DNA from: Solirubrobacterales bacterium
GTDB lineage: Bacteria; Actinomycetota; Thermoleophilia; Solirubrobacterales; 70-9
NCBI GenBank assembly: GCA_030152505.1
Contig: JASLJO010000084.1
Location: forward strand, 1-5,387
DNA length: 5,387 nucleotides
Reading direction: 5' to 3'
In this document: positions 1 through 5,387 of the stretch, in pieces
Position numbering within the stretch: position 1 is the first letter of the stretch
Layout: each line of letters starts with the position of its first letter
Position numbers and translations under genes: made by a program
The notes under the pieces: model-generated
Told to the model about the DNA's origin: nothing
The model's database searches: none
The model's input: the letters and a program-made list of their open reading frames with translations, nothing else

Positions 1-1
1 G

Positions 2-832
2 CCCGTGCTGGAGGAGGAGCGGCCTGATCTGGTTCTCGCACCCGGCGACGTCAACTCGACCCTCGCCGCGGTGCTGACCGCGGCGAAGATGCATATCCCC
101 GTCGGTCACATCGAGTCGGGGCTGCGCAGCTTCGACCGTACGATGCCCGAGGAGATCAACCGAATCGTCGCCGACGAGTTCTCCGAGCAGCTCTTCCTGC
201 ACAGCGACGAGGCGATCGAGAACCTGCGCGCCGAGGGCATCGCCGAGGAGCGCATGCACTTCGTCGGCAACACCATGATCGACACCCTGGTCGCGCTCGA
301 AGATCGCTTCCGCGCGGCGGGGTCCGCGGCGGAGCTCGGCGTCGAGCCGGGCGCCTACGCGCTCGTCACCCTGCACCGTCCTGCGCTGGTCGACGGCGAG
401 CTGCTGCCGGCGACGGTCCACCGCCTGGCCGAGCTGGCACGCGAGATGCCCGTCGTCTTCCCGGTCCACCCGCGCACCCGCAAGAAGATGGAGGCGGTCG
501 AGTCCGAGCACCCTGGCCTGCTGCTTTCCGAACCCCTCGGCTATGTCGACTTCCTCTCGCTGATCGCCGACGCGGGCGCGGTGCTGACCGACTCCGGTGG
601 CATCCAGGAGGAGACGACCTACCTCGGCGTCCCCTGCTTCACCCTGCGCGACAACACCGAGCGCCCGGTGACGATCCGTGCCGGCACCAACACCCTGCTC
701 GGCCTCGACCCGGCCGCAATAGCCACCATCCCCGCCGCGCTGGCCGAGCGATCGCCCACGCCCACTGAACCTCCCCCACTCTGGGATGGTCACGCGGCAA
801 AGAGGATCGCCGACGTGATCGCCGGCGAGTAG
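2..832 (+). CDS. wecB: UDP-N-acetylglucosamine 2-epimerase (non-hydrolysing), 5'-truncated
   Basis: Family knowledge: this cytoplasmic enzyme interconverts UDP-GlcNAc and UDP-ManNAc, supplying ManNAc units for surface polysaccharide or wall-linked glycans. The reading frame is open to the left edge; the GTG at 5 is an internal Val codon, not a start. Compared with E. coli WecB about 80 N-terminal residues are missing. Counting from codon 5, visible landmarks are PGDVNST (Asp15, equivalent to the catalytic-site Asp95), GHIESGLRS (Glu37, near Glu117), PEEINR (49-53, near Glu131), TLHRP (His124, near His213), HPRTRK (155-160) and the nucleotide-binding DSGGIQEE block (196-203) followed by RDNTERPVT. 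The C-terminus is complete, ending in TAG. Odd point: the usual HRPxNVD reads HRPALVD. It converges on infC with no gap between stop codons. The family is certain; wecB and mnaA are interchangeable names, and the pathway cannot be fixed without the left neighbours. Confidence 0.93.
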   Translation, partial: PVLEEERPDLVLAPGDVNSTLAAVLTAAKMHIPVGHIESGLRSFDRTMPEEINRIVADEFSEQLFLHSDEAIENLRAEGIAEERMHFVGNTMIDTLVALEDRFRAAGSAAELGVEPGAYALVTLHRPALVDGELLPATVHRLAELAREMPVVFPVHPRTRKKMEAVESEHPGLLLSEPLGYVDFLSLIADAGAVLTDSGGIQEETTYLGVPCFTLRDNTERPVTIRAGTNTLLGLDPAAIATIPAALAERSPTPTEPPPLWDGHAAKRIADVIAGE

Positions 833-1429
833 CTACTCCGACTCCTCGTCCTTCGTCTCCTCTTTGCCCGGGGACGCCATCGCCTCTTTGCTGGGCGCCA
901 GCATCATGCTCATGTTGCGCCCTTCCTGCAATGGCGCGGACTCGATCACGGCAAGGCCGTCGAGGTCTTCGAAGAGGCGCTGCAGCAGGTCACGCCCACG
1001 CTCCGGGTGGGCCTGCTCGCGGCCGCGGAACATGATCGTGATCTTGACTTTGTTGCGCTGACGCAGGAAGCGCTCGACGTGGCCCTTCTTGGTCTCGTAG
1101 TCGTGGACGGCGATCTTCGGGCGCAGCTTGATCTCACGCACGTTGACCTGGGTCTGGTGCTTGCGGGCGGCCTTCTGCTTCTGCTCCTGCTCGTACTTGT
1201 ACTTTGAGTAGTCGAGCAGGCGGGTGACCGGCGGCTTGGATCCCGGCGCCACCTCGACCAGGTCGAGGTCGGCGTCCTGGGCACGTTTCATCGCCTCGGC
1301 GATCTCGACGATGCCGAGCTGCTCGCCCTCAGCGCCGATCAACCGTACTTTCGGCACACGGATCCGCTCATTGATGCGCGTCGAGTCGCGCTCGGGCGGA
1401 CGACGGTCGAACCTGCGCGGGACAGGCAC
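833..1429 (-). CDS. infC: Translation initiation factor IF-3
   Basis: IF-3 binds the 30S subunit, prevents premature 50S joining and checks start-codon and initiator-tRNA pairing. The 198-residue product has the full two-domain layout: a basic N-terminal extension (1-18), the N-domain opening with TRINERIR (17-24) and containing GEQLGI (35-40) and DLVEVAP (56-62), the family signature RLLDYSKYKYE (70-80) leading into the charged linker helix, then the C-domain with REIKLRP (98-104), DYETKKGHV (110-118), FRGRE (134-138) and PLQEGRNMSMML (166-177). An acidic tail (about 180-198) follows, making it slightly longer than the 180-residue E. coli protein. GTG at 1429 is the first usual start after an in-frame TGA at 1490-1492; no Shine-Dalgarno sequence is visible before it. 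It lies downstream of thrS on the same strand with a 139-base gap. The usual followers rpmI and rplT are absent. Confidence 0.95.
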   Translation of the reverse strand: MPVPRRFDRRPPERDSTRINERIRVPKVRLIGAEGEQLGIVEIAEAMKRAQDADLDLVEVAPGSKPPVTRLLDYSKYKYEQEQKQKAARKHQTQVNVREIKLRPKIAVHDYETKKGHVERFLRQRNKVKITIMFRGREQAHPERGRDLLQRLFEDLDGLAVIESAPLQEGRNMSMMLAPSKEAMASPGKEETKDEESE

Positions 1430-1527
1430 TAGTGAGAGGACTGGTGGAGCTTCAAGAGGACGAGTGATGCGGAGGCGGCCACGGGACGCTCAGCGGCGCA
1501 AGGTGTTTGGCATGCCTGCGAACAAGT
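1430..1527 (-). promoter_or_regulatory. Probable infC 5' leader with an in-frame mini-ORF
   Basis: If transcription starts about seven bases after the -10 box at 1534-1539, infC has a leader of roughly 98 bases. It contains no purine-rich ribosome binding site next to the GTG start. It does contain an ATG at 1513 opening a seven-codon frame, MPNTLRR, that ends in TGA at 1490-1492 in the same frame as infC. The mini-ORF has no convincing ribosome binding site, so it may be meaningless. Many bacteria autoregulate infC through its leader or start codon; nothing here proves that, and I see no strong hairpin in this stretch. Confidence 0.25.
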
Positions 1528-1533
1528 GCCCGC

Positions 1534-1557
1534 AGTATAGAGACAGAACGGAGTCAA
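1534..1557 (-). promoter_or_regulatory. Candidate infC promoter
   Basis: On the minus strand TATACT (1534-1539) matches five of six bases of the housekeeping -10 consensus and stands out in very GC-rich DNA. A TTGACT (1552-1557) resembles a -35 box but lies only 12 bases upstream, too short for a standard 16-18 base spacer, so the -35 element may be weak or different. The site lies just past the thrS stop codon and about 105 bases before the infC start, so infC could be transcribed independently of thrS. Confidence 0.45.
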
Positions 1558-1568
1558 GGTGTCGGCGC

Positions 1569-3503
1569 TCAGGCGTCCTGCTCGGCGCGGTGGACGAGCG
1601 CGGCGAACTGGGCGTAGTCCATTGCCCCCAACTCGCCGTCGGCGTGCGAGCGCACGGCGACCTCCCTGCTCTCTTCCTCGCGGTCGCCGACAACCAACAT
1701 GTAGGGGTTGCGGGCCAGTTCGGCGTCGCGCACCTTCTTGCCGATCGACTCCGAGCGCCGGTCGAGCTCGACCCTCACCCCCAGCTCGCGCAGCTCGGCG
1801 GCGACGCTTTCGCCGAACTCGACGTGGCGGTCGGAGATCGGCAGCACTGTCGCCTGCACCGGAGCCAGCCAGACTGGGAAACGGCCGCCGTAGTGCTCGA
1901 TCAGGATGCCGGCGAAACGCTCCATCGAGCCGAGCAGGGCACGGTGGATCATCACCGGTCGCTGCGCCTCATCATCGGGATCGGTGTAGGTGAGGTCGAA
2001 GCGCTCGGGCATGAAGAAGTCGACCTGGCAGGTGCCGCACTGCCAGGAGCGGCCGAGCGCATCGGTGATGTGGAAGTCGATCTTCGGCCCGTAGAAGGCG
2101 CCGTCGCCGGGATTGAGCGTGTACTCACGGCCCTGGGCCTCCAGCGCGTCGTGCAGCGCCGCTTCCGCCTGCATCCACTGCTCCTCGCTGCCGATCGACT
2201 TCTCGGGCCGGGTCGAGAGCTCGATGTGGACGTCGTCGAAGCCGAAGCGGGCATAGAGCTCGTCGATCGCCTCGCAGATGCCGGTCACCTCGTCGACGAT
2301 CTGCTCCGGGGTGCAATAGATGTGGGCATCGTCCTGGGTGAAGGCCCGCACCCGCAGCAACCCGTGCAGGACTCCCTCGCGCTCGGCGCGGGAGACCTGG
2401 CCGAACTCGGCGATGCGCAGCGGCAGCTCACGGTAGGAGTGGCGGTCGGAGTCGAAGACGAGGCAGGCGCCCGGACAGTTCATCGGCCGGATCGCGTACT
2501 GCCGCTCCTTGGACTCGGTGAGGTACATGTTCTCCTGGTAGTTGTCCCAATGGCCGGAGCGGTGCCAGAGCTCGACGTCCATCAGGTGAGGCGTCTTGAT
2601 CTCGACGTACTCGCGCTTGCGCAGCTGCTTGTGCACCTCGGCCTCGATCAGGCGCAACAGGGTGGTGCCGTGGGGCAGCCAGAAGGGCATTCCCGGCGCC
2701 TCCTTGCGCAACATGAAGATGCCGAGCTGAGGGCCGAGGCGGCGGTGGTCGCGCGCCTTCGCCTGCTCGATCCGCTCCAGATGGAGGTCGAGGTCCTTCT
2801 TGGAGAAGAAGGCGGTGCCGTAGATCCGAGTCAACATCGCGCGGCTCTCGTCGCCGCGCCAGTAGGCGCCGGCGAGCGAACTCAGCTTGATTGCCTTGAT
2901 CCGGCCGGTGCCGGGGCCGTGCGGACCGCGACAGAGATCCTCGAACGGCCCGTTGCGGTAGAGCGAGACGGTCCCCACCCCTTCGTCGCGGACCAGGTCC
3001 TCGATCAGCTCGACCTTGTAGTCCTGACCCTGGGCACGGAAGGTCTCGATCGCCTCGGCGACGGGCACGTCGCGGCGCTCGAAGGACTCGTCGGCCTTGA
3101 TGTGGGCGCGCATCGCAGCCTCGATGCGTTCCAGGTCGTCCTCGTTGATCTTCGTCCCCGGCGGGAACTCGAAGTCGTAGTAGAAGCCCTGCTCGATCGG
3201 CGGTCCGATCGTCACCTTGGTGCCGGGGTAGAGCTCCATCACGGCCTCGGCCATGACGTGGGCCGCATCGTGGCGGATCAGCTCCAGCGCATCGGGGTCG
3301 CGATCGGTGAGGATTGCGATCTCGGCGCCGTCGGGAAGCGGCGCCGAGAGGTCGCGCAGCTCGCCGTCGACGCGGATCGCCAGCGCGGCCTTGGCCAAGC
3401 CGGGGCCGATCGCCGCCGCGGCGTCGGCGCCGCTCGCGGCGTCGGGCAGCTCCAGCGGCTTGCCGTCGGGCAGCTTCACGGTGATCTTCGTCGTCGCCTC
3501 CAT
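1569..3503 (-). CDS. thrS: Threonine--tRNA ligase (threonyl-tRNA synthetase)
   Basis: This class II synthetase charges tRNA-Thr with threonine using ATP and hydrolyses mischarged Ser-tRNA-Thr. From ATG at 3503 the product is 644 residues, the usual full length. Domains in order: TGS domain (about 6-67); editing domain with HDAAH (His78, His82) and CRGPH (Cys191, His195), the two conserved editing-site pairs; catalytic core (about 255-540) with PFWLPHGTTL near motif 1, RIAEFGQVSRAE (363-374) in motif 2, and IHRALLGSMERF (519-530) in motif 3; anticodon-binding domain (about 543-644). Predicted zinc ligands are Cys343, His394 and His520, all present. The family motif MNCPGH reads MNCPGA (341-346). 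The same frame stays open far upstream, but that part overlaps another gene and resembles nothing; family alignment starts at MEATTKITVKLPDG. No clear Shine-Dalgarno sequence is seen. A TTG three codons upstream is a weaker alternative. The preceding gap holds a palindromic element. Confidence 0.97.
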   Translation of the reverse strand: MEATTKITVKLPDGKPLELPDAASGADAAAAIGPGLAKAALAIRVDGELRDLSAPLPDGAEIAILTDRDPDALELIRHDAAHVMAEAVMELYPGTKVTIGPPIEQGFYYDFEFPPGTKINEDDLERIEAAMRAHIKADESFERRDVPVAEAIETFRAQGQDYKVELIEDLVRDEGVGTVSLYRNGPFEDLCRGPHGPGTGRIKAIKLSSLAGAYWRGDESRAMLTRIYGTAFFSKKDLDLHLERIEQAKARDHRRLGPQLGIFMLRKEAPGMPFWLPHGTTLLRLIEAEVHKQLRKREYVEIKTPHLMDVELWHRSGHWDNYQENMYLTESKERQYAIRPMNCPGACLVFDSDRHSYRELPLRIAEFGQVSRAEREGVLHGLLRVRAFTQDDAHIYCTPEQIVDEVTGICEAIDELYARFGFDDVHIELSTRPEKSIGSEEQWMQAEAALHDALEAQGREYTLNPGDGAFYGPKIDFHITDALGRSWQCGTCQVDFFMPERFDLTYTDPDDEAQRPVMIHRALLGSMERFAGILIEHYGGRFPVWLAPVQATVLPISDRHVEFGESVAAELRELGVRVELDRRSESIGKKVRDAELARNPYMLVVGDREEESREVAVRSHADGELGAMDYAQFAALVHRAEQDA

Positions 3504-3516
3504 CGCGGGCAATGCT

Positions 3517-3679
3517 AAGCGACTATCCCAAAACCCTCGCGCACCCCTGGCGGCGGCGGACACTGCGCGGTGCGGCGTCCTCAGTCGGCCAAATAGCTCT
3601 GCTATTCGGCCTCCCTGCGTCCTTGCCCGCTTGGTCCGACGCGCGCCAGTCGCACACGCGGGTCTTCGGATAGTCACTT
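3517..3679 (-). repeat. 163-bp imperfect palindromic element upstream of thrS
   Basis: This stretch is symmetric about a centre near 3598-3599. The outer arms, 3517-3539 and 3657-3679, match at 19 of 23 positions, including GACTATCC against GGATAGTC. Nested inside on the same centre are CTGGCG/CGCCAG (3547-3552 with 3644-3649), CGGAC/GTCCG (3557-3561 with 3634-3638) and a central 11-bp hairpin (3587-3611). Read as leftward RNA, two of the four outer mismatches become G-U wobbles. The element fills nearly all of the gap between the membrane protein stop codon, which lies inside one arm, and thrS. It could be a structured thrS leader RNA, a read-through regulator, or a MITE/REP-like mobile palindrome. 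No target-site duplication is evident, and no second copy is apparent in the window. I recognise no named family. Confidence 0.6.
3587..3611 (-). other. Central stem-loop of the palindromic element
   Basis: On the minus strand GGCCGAATAGC and GCTATTTGGCC are separated by the triloop AGA. All 11 positions pair in leftward RNA if one G-U is allowed; in the opposite transcript that position is an A-C mismatch. It is the most AT-rich patch of the gap. No U-run follows the stem (the next minus-strand bases are GACTGAGG), so it does not look like an ordinary intrinsic terminator. It may be a regulatory hairpin or the tip of a repeat element. Confidence 0.6.
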
Positions 3680-5287
3680 GGACCCCTGCCGGGCCTGCCG
3701 TACGGCGATCAGCGGACAGGGGCTGGGGCCGCCGAGCACCCCGCGCCGCTCCCAGACCGTGTAGGGGCCGGCTTGGCGGCGAAAGGTCAGCCCGCTGAAG
3801 GGCGGGCGCCGGGGTGGGTCGCTGCTGACGAAGAAGCGGATCCCGCTCGGCGGCCTCCCCCCCGCTGCGCTCGCCGGTTCGATGCAGACGCGGCCGCCGC
3901 GCAGCTCCCAGGCGACGTAGGGGGGGCCCTGTTCGTCGGCGAGGAGCTTGTGGGGGGCTAGCACGAGAGTCGAGCCGGTCGCGAGCAGGGGGCGCAGGCT
4001 GGTGAGGGCGGGCGAGTAGGACGTTGGCCCGATTGGGGCGTTGGCGAAGGCTAGGACGGAGCTGAGGCCGGCGGCGAGCAGGTATGGGGCTGATGCCAGA
4101 GCCGATCGCGCCAGCAGGATCGTGAGAGCGCAGAGCGGGGCGGCGATCTCGAGCGCCTTGGCGGCCGTGTAAGGCGTTCCGCCGATACGTGCCGCGGCGT
4201 AGAGCGCCGCGACGGAAATCAGACCGGCAAGGATGGCTCGCTCGCCGTTGCGCCATGCGCGCCGCAATCCCCACAGCAGCAGGGCCATCGCGAACGCCGC
4301 CCCCAGGTAGTAGACGAAGGCCGGAACAGCGCCGTCGCCCGGAGCCAGGCGGAAGTCGCCCGAGGGCCAGATTCCCAATGCCGTGAAGGGGGAGATCTGG
4401 CCGAAGAGGTTGCCCAGGCCCGGGCCGTTGGGGTCGAAGGTCTCGAAGCTGCGAAAGTCGATCATGCGGCCGAGCTCGGGGAGCGTCCCGACCAGGAAGA
4501 CGACAAGCGCCAGGAGCAATGGCCGAGCCGTAAGCGCTCTTTCGTAAGCCAGCCAGATCGCCAGAAACGCCACCAGCCAGATCAGACCCGGAAAGCTGTA
4601 GACGTAGACGGAGCCGATGGCTAGAAGCGCAGCCGGGACGAAGCGCAGTGGGAGTTCGCGCCAGGTGCGGGTGGACTCGCGTAGAGCCAGCACGAAGGCG
4701 AGAACGAGGAGTGCCTGGATCACCTCCTTGAAGGCGCCTTGGGCGTAGTAGGAGGCGACCAGGTATGGGAGGCCGACCACTAGCGCTCCCGTCGTGCGGC
4801 GCCAGGGTGGTTGATCGGGGAAGGCCGCAAGGGCGGTCAGCGGAGCGAGGGTCGCGGCCGCGATCGTGAGGCCGTCGAAGCCCTGGACGATGCCGATGCC
4901 CAAGCCCTTGTTGAGTGCGACGACGACCGCGTGCGGGCCGAGCGGGTAGCCCTGGTGCAGGAGCTGCGATCCGTTGCCTTCGGCGAGGCGATCGGTCGCC
5001 AGCAGATGCTGCGACATGTCGGGGTTGAAGCCGGTGCCGAGGATGCCGAAGTGGCCTTCGACCAGGAAGGGCAGGGAGGCGGCAAACAGAGCTCCGATGC
5101 CGACCGGCAGGCCGACGTGCAGCGCCTCTCCCCCACCCTCGCTTCGCCCGCGAAGGTAGAGCGCCGCGACGACGGCCAGCAGCGGGACCAGCACCGCCGG
5201 GACGACACCGTGAGCGGGCAAGCGCACCGTCGCCCAGGAGATCGCGCAGACCAGGCCCAGGCCGACGGCGGGTGAAAGCCAGGACCA
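3674..5287 (-). CDS. Polytopic membrane protein, GT-C glycosyltransferase-like, 5'-truncated
   Basis: I do not recognise a named gene. About 537 trustworthy residues are visible, ending in TGA at 3674-3676. Counting from a GTG at 5347, they start at Trp21. About a dozen hydrophobic segments follow, for example near 24-42, 49-66, 79-96, 159-176, 186-223, 236-268, 276-289, 340-360, 371-386, 397-413 and 418-434. The loop after the third segment carries FNPDMSQHL (107-115); an acidic residue in an early extracytoplasmic loop is typical of GT-C lipid-linked sugar transferases. GGTPYTAAKALEIAAP (389-404) lies before a late helix. The tail (about 445-557) is soluble, probably outside, with Cys488 and Cys544 as a possible disulfide. 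The frame continues to GTG 5347 and the edge, but residues 1-20 come from the fold-back, so the real start is lost. It is co-directional with thrS, 170 bases upstream. Transferase or polymerase activity is inference. Confidence 0.75.
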   Translation of the reverse strand, partial: WSWLSPAVGLGLVCAISWATVRLPAHGVVPAVLVPLLAVVAALYLRGRSEGGGEALHVGLPVGIGALFAASLPFLVEGHFGILGTGFNPDMSQHLLATDRLAEGNGSQLLHQGYPLGPHAVVVALNKGLGIGIVQGFDGLTIAAATLAPLTALAAFPDQPPWRRTTGALVVGLPYLVASYYAQGAFKEVIQALLVLAFVLALRESTRTWRELPLRFVPAALLAIGSVYVYSFPGLIWLVAFLAIWLAYERALTARPLLLALVVFLVGTLPELGRMIDFRSFETFDPNGPGLGNLFGQISPFTALGIWPSGDFRLAPGDGAVPAFVYYLGAAFAMALLLWGLRRAWRNGERAILAGLISVAALYAAARIGGTPYTAAKALEIAAPLCALTILLARSALASAPYLLAAGLSSVLAFANAPIGPTSYSPALTSLRPLLATGSTLVLAPHKLLADEQGPPYVAWELRGGRVCIEPASAAGGRPPSGIRFFVSSDPPRRPPFSGLTFRRQAGPYTVWERRGVLGGPSPCPLIAVRQARQGSK

Positions 5288-5387
5288 GCCGTCGGCCTGG
5301 GCCTGGTCTGCGCGATCTCCTGGGCGACGGTGCGCTTGCCCGCTCACGGTGTCGTCCCGGCGGTGCTGGTCCCGCTGCTGGCCGTCG
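5170..5387. repeat. Perfect 100-bp inverted repeat at the right end, probable fold-back artefact
   Basis: Bases 5170-5269 and 5288-5387 are exact reverse complements over all 100 positions, with an 18-base spacer (5270-5287), and the right arm ends at the very last base. The left arm and spacer encode natural-looking membrane protein sequence on the minus strand (WSWLSP, then AVGLGLVCAISW). The right arm merely re-encodes the antisense of that gene: the peptide SGQAHRRPGDRADQAQADG is read from both strands, on + in 5213-5269 and on - in 5344-5288. This pattern fits a chimeric fold-back from amplification or assembly at a contig end. A genuine inverted duplication or hairpin end is possible but less likely. 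Confidence 0.9.

Noticed and set aside
827..838. Perfect 12-bp palindrome GAGTAGCTACTC across the wecB/infC junction
   Set aside because: It follows simply from both genes ending in GAG TAG tail to tail. The stem would be four base pairs, too weak for a terminator.
1224..3518. A 764-codon open frame on the plus strand opposite infC and thrS
   Set aside because: Long antisense frames are expected in GC-rich genes. Its translation is repetitive, rich in Asp, Arg, Val and Leu with no recognisable domain, while the minus strand carries complete, motif-rich infC and thrS.
3566..3576. GCACCGCG on the minus strand upstream of thrS, resembling part of a T-box sequence
   Set aside because: Only the ACCGCG end matches; the UGG needed to pair with uncharged tRNA is absent, and no terminator/antiterminator pair or specifier stem is evident.
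3856..3926. Runs of seven C and seven G in the membrane protein gene as possible frameshift sites
   Set aside because: The reading frame stays coherent through both runs and into the C-terminal domain ending near AGPYTVWERR, so there is no sign of a frameshift.
3504..4274. Upstream extension of thrS to a 901-residue protein
   Set aside because: The extra 257 residues overlap the membrane protein gene in another frame, are Arg/Pro/Ala-rich noise and match no ThrRS domain; the ATG at 3503 gives normal family length.
4811..5275. Plus-strand frame of 154 codons opposite the membrane protein
   Set aside because: It is antisense to well-formed transmembrane coding sequence; its only interest is that its end is duplicated in the false N-terminus created by the fold-back.
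5288..5387. Hairpin telomere or linear replicon end
   Set aside because: The repeat lies inside a protein gene that visibly continues beyond it, and an exact 100-bp copy ending at the edge is better explained by a chimeric contig end.

Overview
The window is a GC-rich bacterial chromosomal fragment with four protein genes. One runs rightward and is cut off at the left edge; three run leftward. High GC throughout, GTG starts, weak or absent Shine-Dalgarno sequences and the protein flavour suggest a deep-branching, soil-type actinobacterium such as a member of Thermoleophilia. That placement is an impression from the sequence, not a computed result. The fragment starts inside a gene and ends in a fold-back, so it looks like a short metagenomic or draft contig.

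Layout from left to right: (1) 2-832 (+), a UDP-GlcNAc 2-epimerase (wecB/mnaA family) missing about 80 N-terminal residues. (2) 833-1429 (-), translation initiation factor IF-3 (infC), whose stop codon directly abuts the stop codon of wecB. (3) 1430-1568, a 139-base leader and promoter region for infC with a good -10 hexamer. (4) 1569-3503 (-), a complete 644-residue threonyl-tRNA synthetase (thrS). (5) 3504-3673, a 170-base gap filled almost end to end by one imperfect palindrome (3517-3679) with nested arms and a central hairpin. (6) 3674 to about 5287 (-), a large polytopic membrane protein resembling GT-C type glycosyltransferases, with its N-terminus missing. (7) 5170-5387, a perfect 100-bp inverted repeat with an 18-base spacer that runs exactly to the last base and is most likely a fold-back assembly or amplification artefact.

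thrS and infC form a translation cluster in the common thrS-infC order, but rpmI and rplT, which usually follow infC, are absent: a cell-envelope or polysaccharide gene sits there on the opposite strand. The membrane protein at the other end may also belong to surface glycan metabolism, so the translation pair appears embedded between envelope genes.

The most interesting item is the 163-bp palindromic element between the membrane protein gene and thrS. All three of its imperfect pairings that could be wobbles become G-U pairs only in the leftward transcript, the one leading into thrS. This suggests a structured RNA leader, or a mobile palindromic repeat, upstream of thrS. The right-end palindrome should be treated as an artefact until shown otherwise, because it creates a false N-terminus for the membrane protein.
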